Notes: a model not told the origin generated them from the sequence alone. Numbered from the stretch's first letter, positions 36,436 to 47,770 are shown. The stretch is 64,000 bases of DNA from Augochlora pura (GCF_028453695.1 NC_135781.1:8382779-8446778); one strand, 5' to 3'. Numbers and translations are program-made.

Positions 36436-36632
36436 TCATATATGACTTATAAATCCCCACGCTACATTTTCGCTCTCATAAGCTTCTTTCATCTCAGATG
36501 AAAACTGAAGAAATTCAGTCTTGTCGTTCGCATACAGCAAAGAGTACGATCTTAATATAATTTCATCCTGTTCGCTATTTTCTGAAAGCATCGATGCGGA
36601 ACAGACAATCTTTTTCAATTTCAATTTCTTGC
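36436..36632 (-). CDS. Candidate terminal exon, charged hypothetical protein
   Basis: The minus frame is open from a TAA at 36637-36639 to a TGA at 36436-36438, in AT-rich DNA. An acceptor-like TAAGCAG precedes base 36632, although the upstream stretch is not pyrimidine-rich. The first in-frame ATG is at 36591 and gives 51 residues. The product is hydrophilic with many Glu, Ser and Lys (for example LSENSEQDEIILRSYSLLYA), unlike the Phe/Ile/Asn-rich products of chance frames in such DNA. An AATAAA follows closely. It lies in the right part of the 4.1-kb segment, but nothing in it resembles the cysteine-rich C-terminus of a piggyBac transposase. Family not recognised. Confidence 0.3.
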
Positions 36633-37134
36633 CTGCTTATTACTCATTCCACTGCGCCGCAGCGTAATTAAAATCTTAAGACGCGTGACCAATTTACTGG
36701 TTAGCGGAGTATTCACTAGTGATACGCTATTACTTAACATCACCGAGGAGATTACTATTGGTATACTATCGAGAAATTAGCGACGCTGTATTATTAAATA
36801 GCGGGACGTTATAGCCTTTACTCGATGAAACGTTTCTTTATACCATCAAGAAGTGTTCACCGTATTTAACAATGCACGGTGAAGATTAACCTTGCGATAT
36901 AACTTCATTTTAATTTATTATGATCTGGTTTAATTTAATTCTGAGAAAATCAAATCCAAGAACTGTCTCGCTAATTATTAACCTCGTCTTCATTTACTTC
37001 CGTTCCCAAATTTTGACGATAGAAGATTTCAATTTTATTTCAATTTAATAAAAACGACTGGCATTTATATTTATTAAATTATGTACGAAATGTTCGTCAT
37101 GAGTCTGACTCGTTATTATAGTGGAAAGGGTTAA

Positions 37135-37820
37135 AGACAATATATTTCCCTTTCTGAATTATCCCTGGTGTTGAATAGTTGACGTAGAATATCGACAACG
37201 ATACAGGAGTGACACGAGGACAAGAACTGGACTCCATAATCTGACAACAAATTCCTGTTGACCGACATATCTCGAACTCGCCAGCGATCGGCGTCCGAAG
37301 GTGAAAATCCCGAGTGGATTGGATTCCCGATACCTCGAACCTCGTTAGTCTCGTTTCATTGAAACGATCCGAGAGACTCGCGCGACGGGCACCTTGCCTC
37401 GGTCCGATTCAATATTCCCCGTTGGCGTACAATTCATATCGACTCCCACGTAAGTCAACGCGATTTCAACGGCACTCTAATCGCGGCGGCTTGCCGCGGA
37501 AAGCCAGTTGTGACATCGTGGCCACGCAACGCGGCGTCGCCGTAGACACGTGTTTCGTCAGACGCTTCTCCCGGCCGTAAACCCGGCGACAGTAAAACAT
37601 GAATGTAATTAAAAAGTACGGGACTCCGGGCGGGTATCGGTCGGGGAGCATCGGGCGGCAGCATCACGGTTCCGATTTCGTGTTCCGGTGAGACGTATCA
37701 GGGTCCGCCACGGATAGGTTGTCGTCTCCCCCGGTTCCCGATGTCCCTACGACCTCGATAAATAGCCCCCGGGGCTTATAGGAAAGGCCAAGAGGTGGAT
37801 GGTTGGCGTTGGAGGTGGAT
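37135..37820. other. CpG-rich segment
   Basis: CpG-rich from 37260. Overlapping frames on both strands (37314-37580, 37455-37667) have no exon support. Confidence 0.5.
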
Positions 37821-37821
37821 A

Positions 37822-37848
37822 AGGAGGAGGAGGAGGAGGAGGAGGAGG
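37822..37848 (+). repeat. (AGG)n microsatellite
   Basis: Nine uninterrupted AGG units followed by TGG variants. Its minus-strand translation gives the proline run seen in the chance frame at 37747-38076. Confidence 0.85.
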
Positions 37849-38100
37849 TGGTGGCGATAGACGGCGAAAGGTGCGACGCGTTGCGACGACTTTACGCATT
37901 CGTAGTAACCTAGAAACGGGGCCGGTGGCGCATGGTGAATACGTGGAACAGATTAGCGGTATGCACCGTGGTCGACGGCCACGACCACGACGAAGACGAC
38001 GAGGACGACGATGGCGATGGTGACGTCGAGCTTTGTCTGTGTATACAGAGTGAATTACTTTCGCCGTTCGGTGCAACGCGTCAATGCCATCAGCCAGGAC

Positions 38101-38149
38101 GGCTGGCTAGCTGGTTGGTCGGTTGGCTGGCTGGCTGGCTGGCTGGCTG
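38101..38149 (+). repeat. (GGCT)n microsatellite with variants
   Basis: GGCT units with GCTA, GGTT and GGTC variants at the left and clean copies at the right. A second tetranucleotide array follows at 38171. Confidence 0.8.
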
Positions 38150-38170
38150 AAACCGGCTACGCTGTAAAGC

Positions 38171-38194
38171 CGAACGAACGAACGAACGAACGAA
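38171..38194 (+). repeat. (CGAA)n microsatellite
   Basis: Six clean CGAA units, about 20 bases after the GGCT array. Confidence 0.85.
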
Positions 38195-38341
38195 CCGAGG
38201 GACTGCCCGGAGAGAAACTGGTCAACTGGAACCGGAGTTGTGCTACCGCGGAGCTGGATCGGCCGCGGACGACGTGGGTTCACCTGGACAGTTGGGGAGA
38301 TACGCCGACCCACGCTGCACGCTGCTCGTAAAGTATTGCAC

Positions 38342-38371
38342 TATAAAGTGCAGGACACGCCGCAGTCAGTC
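38342..38371 (+). promoter_or_regulatory. Possible TATA/Inr core promoter
   Basis: TATAAAG at 38342-38348 is followed by TCAGTC at 38366-38371, matching the arthropod initiator. The T of the TATA box lies 26 bases before the initiator A at 38368, slightly closer than usual. The DNA just downstream is pyrimidine-rich for about 180 bases. No convincing coding exon follows; a 31-codon ATG frame at 38606-38701 is the nearest. Such pairs also occur by chance. Confidence 0.25.
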
Positions 38372-39230
38372 GATCCCTTCTTATCCTTCTTTTTCCCTTT
38401 CTCTGCTTTCCGTCTCCCTTCCGCCGTCTGCCAGTCATCCTTGTCTCCGTTTTTCTTTACTCCTTTCTTGCCTCGAATCCTCTCTCCCAACCCTCACCCC
38501 CTGCTCCCCATCCCCACGCACACACACCACCCCTCGGCGCTCTTTCTGTTTTTCTTTGCAAGCAAGCTTCTCTTAGTCGCTTTCGAAACGCGTAGGAAGC
38601 CACCGATGGAAACCGAGCCCGAAACGAACACGCTTCGCGAACCCCCCTGCGCCGTCGACGGGCGGTTCCAACTGTGCGAAAAAGGCTCCGGGGAAAGATG
38701 AAGATCGAAGACGATTCCCTCGGCCCCCGGTTTATATAGACCAGTCACTGTCGACTCGCATCGGCACGCGCTGGAAACGGTCCTCGACGCCGGACGCTGA
38801 TACCATCGCGAACGATCTCCGAGAGGATAGATTCTTCCTACGGAGATCTTGATAGATTGCTCTCTTTAAGGATCTCGACCGGTCCGCGGGATACACCCCA
38901 CTCCACTCGTCCCGCCGGTATATATCCATCTCGCTGCGAGTCCTTCCCGCTCCCTTTTGCTCTTGGTCGGAAAGAATGCTAAGCGACCAATTTACTAGTC
39001 GACTTCCTGGTTACGCGTTATCGACTCCCGGTAGCTTTCGACGCATCCGATTGAAACCATAAAACGACCGGCTAAGGAATCGGTCATCGTCGTCGCCGGG
39101 GACGTATCAACGTTCACCGCGTAACAGAGCGCTCTCGGGGAACGAAGAAATGATCTGCGAGACATTTTTATTTCCAGCCTCGTAGGATTTAACGTAATTG
39201 TCGAGGAATTAAGGAGCAATTTGAAAATTA
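38372..39230. other. Pyrimidine-rich then CpG-rich segment
   Basis: Strongly pyrimidine-rich on the plus strand at 38376-38560, then CpG-rich. The 153-codon frame across 38240-38701 is Ser/Pro/Phe low-complexity. No gene called. Confidence 0.5.
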
Positions 39231-39810
39231 AATTTCACCAAAATGTCGCGACTATACACCTATTTCATCCACGATATTTTACTTTCTACTTTAGCCAAAT
39301 GATTTTTAGTTAAGTTCAATTTTTAAAAAGCTACTCTTGTCGGTAAAAGATAATTTTTGTTTTAAAAAAACATTCTTCTAGTGGAATACCTCTAAACAGA
39401 AATTATTTCACAAAGTGGGGCAAAACATTTCTTCACATCTCTATTCTTATTTCACTATTATCTTCACTGATTATCATTACTTTTGTTCTATCTATATTCT
39501 TCCAACTTTTTAATAATTATACCGCGTGATTAGCTTTTATAGAATGTTATTTATTTTCTGTTATATATAAGAAATTACTATATACACTTGCTCAAAGAAA
39601 ACCTAAAGTCATCGTTTTGTTTTCCTGGCTGGGATTCGAAATGTGCGGATCCTGCGAGTTTCGAAGAAATCTGCGACTATGTTGCAAATTCTGCGCAATT
39701 TGACACGGAAAGGCTGATGTTTAATGGTAGTTAAGAACAAGCTGGTGTTGGTACAGATCTGTCCGGGGTAACCGGCGGCTGGTATTGGTGACGAAGTCGG
39801 TGTGAGCCCG
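39231..39810. other. AT-rich segment
   Basis: AT-rich to about 39600, then mixed. Nothing recognised. Confidence 0.55.
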
Positions 39811-39851
39811 ATGGTGGTGGTGGCGGTGGCGGTGGCGGTGGCGCTGGTGGG
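39811..39851 (+). repeat. (GGTGGC)n minisatellite
   Basis: GGT units grade into GGTGGC units. The minus-strand frame at 39609-39890 translates it as an Ala-Thr repeat, which is why that frame is long. Confidence 0.8.
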
Positions 39852-40013
39852 GTCTGATGCAGGTGTTGGCCTTGGGCTCCCTAACACCAAGCCTACAATC
39901 TCTAAGGCTCGCCTATATATGTTTCCTCGCCGGTTCTCCGCGCGCGCCTCGCCACCTTCGTGGCGATTTTAAACCCATAACGCAATACGCCAATCCGAGT
40001 CTTTGTTTAGCAG

Positions 40014-40313
40014 TGGCTCGACGTGCCGATGCCGCGCGATTGGTCGTCGCGACCCGCTGGGAAAAATCTTACGAGACCGGAGGAAAAGTCAGACGAAGAG
40101 GAAGAAAAAAAAGAAGAGGAACGGGACGCAGCGCAGAGCGCATCTCTCGCCGTGCATTTATCGGAATATAATTTAATTCGACGAGATGTTGCAAAAGGGT
40201 ATCCTCCCCACGCCTACGCGATCAAGGATTCCGATGCGATTAGAACAGGGAGGGCAAGGACAGTCGGTTTTCCAACGCGACCAGACCTCCGTCTGTATCA
40301 GGGAATTAATTAA
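40014..40313 (+). CDS. Candidate terminal exon, charged-linker protein
   Basis: A good acceptor (CTTTGTTTAGCAG, pyrimidine-rich before the AG) ends at 40013. The frame is open from just after that TAG to TAA at 40311-40313. The product has a run of Glu and Lys residues (EEKSDEEEEKKEEERDAAQ) near residues 20-40, followed by about 55 residues of mixed composition ending YQGIN. The charged run may be a linker or coiled-coil-like stretch. An internal ATG at 40029 is an alternative start. A second frame (40186-40452) is also open here, so composition alone could explain it. No poly(A) signal is seen close by. Family not recognised. Confidence 0.3.
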   Translation, partial: WLDVPMPRDWSSRPAGKNLTRPEEKSDEEEEKKEEERDAAQSASLAVHLSEYNLIRRDVAKGYPPHAYAIKDSDAIRTGRARTVGFPTRPDLRLYQGIN

Positions 40314-41035
40314 TTTCAATGGGGGTCTCCCCGCTTTGCTAGCCCGCCGCCCTCCCTTTCATCCCCCGACCGTCTCCCCACTCCGCGGGTTGTTCGACGA
40401 AACCATTTCCAACTTCGTCCACTGGCTCGAACACCACTCGATTTACGCTTGAAATACGATTACCTTCATATTAAATATCAGCAAAACATCCGAGCTATAA
40501 TTCCGTCTCGAGCCACGATAAAAGGAGCACCGATAATGAGATTTCCGAGCCGACCCGACGACGGTGAAAGCCTCGCGACCACGCGGCCCCTTGAACCCGC
40601 TTATGGTTTACTTGCCGAATACTATATCCACATTGTAAATTACACTGTTTCTGATCGTTGCGAACTCGGCGTACTATGATGTAACACCTCGTAGATTGTT
40701 GATCTCGGAACGTAGACAACAATCTGTTTTTATTCGGTAGCGGTAATTACAGGCTACGAAAAATTGATCGATCGTGTAGGGTAATAAAATGATCTTGTAA
40801 AGTGTAGTAGAAGATCTCTGTTGTCGATATCTACTTATAGTGTGATTTTTGTAAATTGCTTTAAAGAATTTGCAGTAAAAGCAGCTTTTATTCTAAAGTT
40901 CTATTAATTACAGATTGGGTAAAAATTAAATTGAGTGGACAAGGCAGTCTTCCTTTTGTTATACAGAGCATAAAATCTTAGAGGTATTGTCCTAATAAGT
41001 TTGAAATGATTATGTTAAATACATAAAAGATATTC
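40314..41035. other. CpG-rich then AT-rich segment
   Basis: CpG-rich to 40720, AT-rich beyond. Open frames at 40186-40452 and 40449-40679 have no support. Confidence 0.5.
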
Positions 41036-41109
41036 ATTAAATATAAAAGGTATTCATACACATTTTACAGGCATTAAATATAAGAGGTATTCGCACACCT
41101 TTTGCAGCG
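41036..41109 (+). repeat. 37-bp tandem duplication
   Basis: Two copies of ATTAAATATAARAGGTATTC followed by a similar tail, at 41036-41072 and 41073-41109, with a few substitutions. A partial copy (AGATATTCATTAA) precedes them. Confidence 0.7.
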
Positions 41110-41183
41110 GAATAATGACAAGAAATATCACAGGGCTTAATTTACTAGATTGTGATTGGTTCGAATGATTAAAAAATGCCCAA

Positions 41184-41221
41184 CTTTTTATCTGAGCCTG
41201 TAACAAAAATGTTTAAAATGC
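41184..41221. repeat. Diverged fragment of the Tc1/mariner-type MITE
   Basis: CTTTTTATCTGAGCCTGTAA, then an A-rich stretch ending TTTAAAATGC, matches 12121-12158 nearly base for base and the interior of the element at 19893-20180. Terminal repeats are not visible. Confidence 0.5.
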
Positions 41222-42500
41222 GTTATTTGTAAATCCTGATAACTTACTTCCACTCTGAAAATTTCATTGAGATATGAACATAAACATAAATAAGAAAACA
41301 TATGGCCAATGGTAAAATTCTATTTTATTTTGAACTCGCTTTTATATTAACTTAGAAAGTATATCATAACGTGTGTAACACAAACAGCTATTTGAAGCGT
41401 GTCCGATAAAACAAGCGTCGAACGAGGTGGAGTGAAACCGTGCACCATGTAACGACATTGGGTAAATCTAATAAAGCTCGAAGTACGACACGAAGACCTC
41501 CTTGAAACTTTGCTACGCTTTACCCCGCCTATTACGACGCTCCCACGATTTTAGCTAGTAAATCAATCCGACGATTTCGCCATGCTAGGCCAAGAAGAAT
41601 CGACACGCCGTCCGGGATTTTCTCAGTGCCCCGTATGTACAGTCCCCCGTATACACAATTTCTTACTCCAAACAACGCGTGTATAGTCGCGCGCGAGCAG
41701 TCGTATTACTTTGTGCTACGTGCACACGCGCACACGAAGCCCCGCCTGTGTGTTACTCTTTGGCTGTTTAACCCAGCAGCGGAGCACCGATGAAAATGAG
41801 TGACTGACTCTCCGGCAGGGAGCGTGGATGTGTGCGGGGGCCCGTTCGCGCGAGTAACGCCACTCGCGCGCGAGCGAGCGGAACAGAGCTGGATCGAGTG
41901 TTTTCGTATGCATTAGAGAGTCTTCCGAGGGGATAGCGTCGGATCGAAGACTAAGTATTCTTTCTTTATGTATTAAGTAAAATACATCCTCTTACCTATC
42001 CTGAACGAAAAGAGATGAATAATAGTACCGAATGAACGCGACTATGTACTTCCAAGCACATATTGTACGCAAAGGCCTCTTTGTGTGCAGTATCAAACGT
42101 GTTTTATATAACTGAACAATTGATTACAATTTTCGTGATTTTACTGTTTTAATTGAGTTCGAATAATTTCTTTTAGATTTAATAGACTCTTCAGTAAGCA
42201 ACCCTTGAAGGATGCTTCTCTGGTTTTTAGCTTTACTAAGGTCTGTCTATGGTACCGAGACAAATGGGATTCTTCTTACCTTTTTCTCTGTCTTTACATG
42301 TGTGGATTTTTTAAAAAATATATACGCAGTTAGCTGTAAAAAGTTTTGTAATTTTATGGTAAAAGACGCTGCAAGATTGCTAACGATATTGTTGTATCTG
42401 TCTTTGATTTTAATGTATTAAATCCTTGAGCAAGTTTTTGAGAATATTGCCACGAAATGTTCAATGACAGGAAAAATCTTCTGTCTCCGAGTTTATCTAT
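41222..42500. other. Mixed segment
   Basis: AT-rich to 41400, CpG-rich at 41401-41960, AT-rich after that. Frames at 41716-41913 (minus) and 42212-42421 (plus) have no support. Confidence 0.5.
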
Positions 42501-43600
42501 AAAAATGTCAGCATGCATAAACATCGGCAAAGTAATTACGTCACAGTATCGCCAAATTGTTTTAAATTTCGCGTGTCCGCCTCCGTGGAACGTGTCGGCA
42601 AGAAATTGGGTGACAGTAAACGGAAGAACTTGTCGAAGGTGCTTGTAAACAGGCGTGGAATCGATCGCGAAAGGGAGACGTCCGAAGGTGGACGTACGGA
42701 CGTGACAGCGTGATAAGGAAGGTGCGACATCGCCAAGGCCGACCGAATGAAAACAACCGGCAGCCTTTCTCCGCTCGGTTGTGCGGCCGCGCAGCGCTCG
42801 ACGCTGTCAACCTGGCGTTCACGCGCGGTGCCGTGGGCGGCGACAATATTCGCTCCGTGTAGTTTTCCCATTAATAATTTGCCTACTGCCGATCGCATCG
42901 GGCGTCAACGAGGACCATTACGAGGATCTATCCGGATCGCAACCGGTCCCGGCCACTCCACGGTCTGTCGCGAGACCTACACGCCTCAGACAGGCCCGGC
43001 CGATTTCGTAACGATTCCGAGCTGTGTGCGCGTTCATGCGTGAGACGACCTGGATCTTTTCTCTGTTTCAACGGCGCGTGGAACCTTCGCGACTCCGTTT
43101 GCCGATTCTCGAACGATTCCCCCCGGCAAACGGGGGCCCCTCCGCGAAGAAGAATTTTCGTTCGGGCGAATCGCGTGCCCCGCGACGATTAGATCGCCGC
43201 GATCGCCGCGATCCACGAGCGTTAACCTCCGCGCTCCTTCCGCGGTGGAACGATAAACCCGCTCAATTTTTCGCCGTTTCGTTTCTACGTAGTTTGCACT
43301 CTCGGTTACGTAACGAGATTCCATGAAAGAAACAATTTCTAGCTAGGATAATGCTATGGAATTATTGACGATTACCGATATGGAATATACTCGTTCCTCC
43401 GCGGCTCCCCGTCTTTAAGATAGCACCCGTTGTTCCCGTGCTCTGTCCGAACGCAAACATTGCCGGACTTTCTCTCCTACGAGAGGCTTTCCGATTACGT
43501 TGACCGGCCAGCACAATCGCGAGCATATCGTGTAATTTGATACGTTCTTCTTTGGTGGAGTATCGCTCCGAACGGTAGTCGATGCATTCCGTGTTCTATC
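42501..43600. other. CpG-rich segment
   Basis: CpG-rich with overlapping frames on both strands (42536-42898 minus, 42747-43043 plus, 43024-43326 plus). A CRE-like TTACGTCA lies at 42537-42544. No gene called. Confidence 0.5.
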
Positions 43601-44296
43601 AATCTTCGGTGATCGAGTTGCACTGTTCGGAACAGAACGTTGTCTATGATACCCGTAATGAAAACAGATAGCGCCTCGTTACTTCGAGTACCACTTTCTC
43701 TTTCTTTTAACGTCGCCCTAGACGATACGCGTCCGTTTCGATTGATGAAGACGATCCATCATCCTGAACATATTAAGAAATCGAAGAGTTCTCATAGACA
43801 AGTTACTCGGGATTCATTTATACGCTTGTAACCCGCGATCTTCATTAGCGGTAAACAATGTCGAACCATCGGCAACTGTTCATTACTCTCGAACTTATCG
43901 CGCACCCGTCCACGGTGAAAATATCCGCGGGCTGCAGCCGGAATACGCGCGGCGCGCCGGTCGCCGCAAAAATCTTCTATTCTGATCTAACAAACGGTAC
44001 ATTATCACGTCGCAGACGTCATCGATCAGAAACCGAACTACCATTAATTTGCAATGTTGTTAGCAGAGATAGAAGCCACGTTCTCGGCAATTATAACGGG
44101 ACACTTCACACGATATGGTTAATCCTATGATCTGGACGCGTATGTAGCGTTAATTGGATTATCGACTATCGATCCGGCTAATTCGATCTTGGCTCGTAGG
44201 TTTCCTCGGCGAACCCGTCGCGTCTTGCGCATAGGACTCCGGTTATGCGCCGGACACGTCGAGTAATTTTACGCCTCGGTCTCCGCGTTTAATTAT
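43601..44296. other. Mixed segment with two consecutive open frames
   Basis: Plus frames at 43640-43831 and 43858-44130 follow one another in different phases. The second starts at an ATG in good insect context (AACAATG). No splice sites join them and neither product shows a known motif, so neither is called. Confidence 0.35.
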
Positions 44297-44314
44297 ATGG
44301 TCATCAATGACCAT
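44297..44314. repeat. Short perfect hairpin
   Basis: ATGGTCAT and ATGACCAT form 8-bp arms around two bases. No run of U follows, so it is not a terminator. Confidence 0.5.
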
Positions 44315-45190
44315 TATATGTCGGTGATACCGTCAAAGAAAATCAATGCGAAAATCGCATCGGAGAACCATTTTGTTTGTAGCGTATGAACTGCGTACCA
44401 GCACCTGGAACTCCGCGTCGTCGCAAGAAAGTGGACAACTAGCCAAGGTGATTTGCATAATCCTTGGATATCAAATTCGAATACCCAACTGTCTTTTAAA
44501 TAGTTTCGATAAAAATTGAGATCCAATTAACAAGATCGTTGTTACTCTATTTCGATATTACAGCATACGTTGAATATTGTGTAGTCGGCACAAGAAGTAA
44601 TCTCATTGCCAATTGATTCTTTATTATTATTACGAAATTGACGCACAGTTTATCAAGTAAAAAATTAATTGTCTTTAACTGGAATCGAAATTTGAAAAGC
44701 AAATACAATGTTCGAATGAGACGAAAAGAGAAATAGTTTCGAGTTGTATCAGTAAAATCGAATGCTGACGCAAACCACGTTCAGAGATACTGGCATAATT
44801 GATCCATTTGTCAATATTTCTTAACATACAGGTTCCAATAAAGTTATATCGTGCAACGAATTTTTTTCGAAGTGAAGGTAATATTTCTATTCATCGATTC
44901 AGCAAGCGCATCCCTGTTGCCATCAACGCGCGAAGCGTATCGGAACGGTCGACGCGAACGTTGAGAAACCCATCGGGGCTGGACATCCGAGAATCGCCGA
45001 GAACACACAAAATGGTTGGCACCGGCGAGACGGTCGAATTGGCTTACAGATTAGTTTTTCTATTACGCAGTGTCTTTTACACATCGGCCGAGGATTCCGT
45101 TCCTCGGTGCGCGCGAGCGCGAGCCGCACGCTGCGTGCACCGTGCAACACGCGCGCAACCCGTCTCTATCCCTCGCCGTACCTCTCCCTC
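44315..45190. other. Mixed segment
   Basis: AT-rich between 44560 and 44900, CpG-rich after 44930. The 169-codon frame at 44799-45308 runs into the CT array and has no support. Confidence 0.5.
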
Positions 45191-45209
45191 ACTCTCTCTC
45201 TCTCTCTCC
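45191..45209 (+). repeat. (CT)n microsatellite
   Basis: CT dinucleotide run within a pyrimidine-rich stretch. Confidence 0.85.
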
Positions 45210-46339
45210 CGTATATATCTTCCACGTATCTGGTGTGCTTCTCCGTCGATGCATTCGTATTCGTGTCTTGGGTTACGACAGAGTAGGCCCGTTATCGGGG
45301 CCTGCTGATTGCCTTTGAACAAAGAGGGCCTTGCCTCGCGCCGCACGCCAGACGAGGACGCCGCTAAAACGAGAGGAAAAGAGTAACACGAGGAGATTGT
45401 TCGTGATGAGGTGGTTAGACTGGTTCACGCACGTGTGTGCGTGTTGGAAACACGGTCCCCGGTGTGCGTCTTAAACTGCATGCACTCTCCGACGCGGCCG
45501 AGGGGGAGAGAGAGAAAGAGAGAGAGAGATCTCCCTCTTTCCCTCTTCGTGGCTCCCCTCCCGCCCCTCCCGCTACGGTCTCTCTTTCCCTCGTTAACCC
45601 TTTCTTCCTCTCCCCTCCCTCTCCCCCCTCCCTGCCCTGTCCCTCGCGCGTTCTCCCGTCCTCGTCGCTCCACCTTCGCCTATTTTCTCCGTCCAACCAT
45701 CGCCGGTTACCGTTTCCTCTCCGTTCCTCCTCGAGAACCCGTCTCTTTCCCGCCCGGTGCCCGCGTGAACTTGTTCTTGGCCGCTCCGCGCTCTCCCGAC
45801 TCTCCCGGGTCTCTTGCACGCGTAAAGGCGCGTTTTCACTGCGTCGGCTCTCGTCGATCTGCATTGTCGCGCAATCCGACCGGGCCGTTCCTAGTCAAAT
45901 CCGCGTTACAATTACGTCGACGCATGCCGGTCGCGAAGGCGAGTAATCAACGACAAGCAAGATCGAAGAGTTCAGTATCTCTTCTGTCTCACTTGCGAAG
46001 GGGTACAGAAGTGCTTGAGAAGTCGAACGCTGTATCGATTTGTTTTCCATTTCATGTTAGTAAACGTCGAATGAAATTGTTCGAATAATCTGAAATTTTG
46101 TAGGAAGCAAAAAGCATGCTGAATTGATAAATTCGGTGGTGGATAATAAACCTGTAAAATATGAAAAGTATCGTCTTCTTGAAAATTCTGCTTGCTACGG
46201 GTATTGTCTACAACTCTTCGTCAGGATGACAAATGCGATGTCAATCGAATCATTCGGAGATCTTAATTGTTCCTCGCTTACTTTTACAGATACGAGTGTC
46301 TACTGTGACACACAGACTTGAATACATTAAAAATGACAT
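45210..46339. other. CpG-rich segment with a long pyrimidine tract
   Basis: From 45526 to about 45665 the plus strand is nearly all pyrimidine, after a GA-rich stretch at 45500-45530. The 225-codon plus frame and the 149-codon minus frame across it are low-complexity (Pro/Ser/Leu and Arg/Gly/Glu). AT-rich after 46090. Confidence 0.5.
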
Positions 46340-46359
46340 TTAAATAACATGTTATTTAA
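46340..46359. repeat. Perfect 20-bp palindrome
   Basis: TTAAATAACATGTTATTTAA is fully self-complementary. It lies in AT-rich DNA and may be a binding site for a dimeric factor or chance. Confidence 0.6.
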
Positions 46360-47770
46360 TTTTATAACTATTTGAAATATTTATTTGAAACAATTACAAA
46401 GTGAAACATAATGTTCCTATTGTTGTATTTGAGTTTTATTTGAAACAAAAATTTGCCTTAATAACGTTGCCCATTGTACCAGTCTGGTTGCCACATGTGG
46501 ATACAGAGACAGCCTCCAGGGTTGTTTGCAGGGACCTCAGATAACGCGAGAGGAGAAGCGACAAGCCGACAGCTCGATTGAAAAATACCGCTGTTCGTCT
46601 TTTCGTGGCGTTCAGCGATCACCGAATCCGTAACGGGGACACTCTCGATGCGACGTTGAGGCCGCGCGGCGGTGTCGATCGGCGAAAGCCGTCGCAGTGG
46701 AAACGCGCCTTAATGCCGCAGCGCAACGCATCGCGATAGCCGGGGCGTGGAGCGGAGCGAAGAGGAGTGCGGAGCGGACCAGCGATAAACAGAGCCGTGA
46801 CAGGGTAGGGGCAGGAAAAGGGTGAAAGTCTTTCGGAAAATCGAGCGTCGATTTCTTCTATCGTGCGCGCGTTTCAGATAGGCACCCGCGGCGGCGGGAG
46901 AGGGAAAGCACAGGTGTACGCTTGCCTAGAGAGACTACGTGCACACGCGCTTGAGTAAAATTGAAATATAAAACCCGCGGATACTGTTAGGCCTCGGAGT
47001 GAAGGAGAGGGGAAACCCGGTGGTCTTACAGGCGAATGAATTATAGTTATGCAACTGGGCTATCATAACGGGTATCGGCGTATTATTTCGAAATCAATCG
47101 CCGCCGTATTTCAAACCTATCTATCCTGGCTTCGCTTCGAAAATTCGCGCGGGCGAAATTACGTTGTTCTCGTCTACGGACTGGTCGGTTCAAAGGCTCT
47201 TTTGTTTCCCGCGATTTGACACGAGCCGAAGCATCGGCCGCTGGGAGAAGCGAGGGCAAGAGTCTACGTCGTAGTACCTTTCGAGGGTGTTAATGCGTAC
47301 GCAGGCGGGTTTCTCGCTGTTTTCGCTTTCCCTTCCTCTCTTCCATCGCCGTTAGACTCGTCTCTTTCTCTTGGCCGATCTGTCTCCTTCTCTATTACTC
47401 TCGGTCGGATGCGTTCTCCACCTCGGCCTCTCTACTATCCTTCTTCCTCGTTCGCTCGCTCGCCCGCCGGTTTGTTTTGGTTTACCGGGCGTCGAGTGTG
47501 TCGAGCGAACGTCGTACTACGTTAAGTGAGGGCGAAGCGCGACAACCGGCTCGAAGGCGCCTGCGCGAACGCGCGACCGATCGCCAGCGAGCGGATAACA
47601 GCAACGCGCGTAGCACCGCGCGTGTTCCTCCGCGGATAATGTTAACAGCCGTTAGCGAGACGCGCATGAGCCGAGGCCACGCTGATGCGCGTTTGATAGC
47701 GCGAGCCTTTTGTCAGCCGGATCATCGTCGGTACGTGTACCCGGTCGATTTGTTGCGTTAACTAATACGT
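46360..47770. other. AT-rich, then a CpG-rich island
   Basis: AT-rich to 46470, then CpG-rich to 47760 with a pyrimidine-rich stretch at 47325-47470. The frame at 47477-47761 is Arg-rich. It resembles a promoter island, but no start site can be named. Confidence 0.45.

Larger units (their letters stand above)
33020..37130. mobile_element. 4.1-kb segment bounded by inverted piggyBac-type ends
   Basis: The left end CCCTTTGCACTGTAATAACG and the right end, read inwards on the minus strand, CCCTTTCCACTATAATAACG agree at 36 of the first 41 bases. Weaker similarity continues for about 100 more. TTAA flanks both (33016-33019 and 37131-37134). No piggyBac transposase frame is visible inside. The interior holds two CpG-rich blocks, a palindromic tandem repeat and a minus-strand candidate exon. 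It may be one large non-autonomous element or two related MITEs that happen to face each other. Confidence 0.45.

Noticed and set aside
43640..44130. Two consecutive protein-like plus frames
   Set aside because: Different phases, no usable intron between them, no recognisable motif. Left as an unassigned segment.
45411..46088. 225-codon plus frame
   Set aside because: It crosses a long pyrimidine tract with a Pro/Ser/Leu-rich product, and an opposite-strand frame is open over the same bases.
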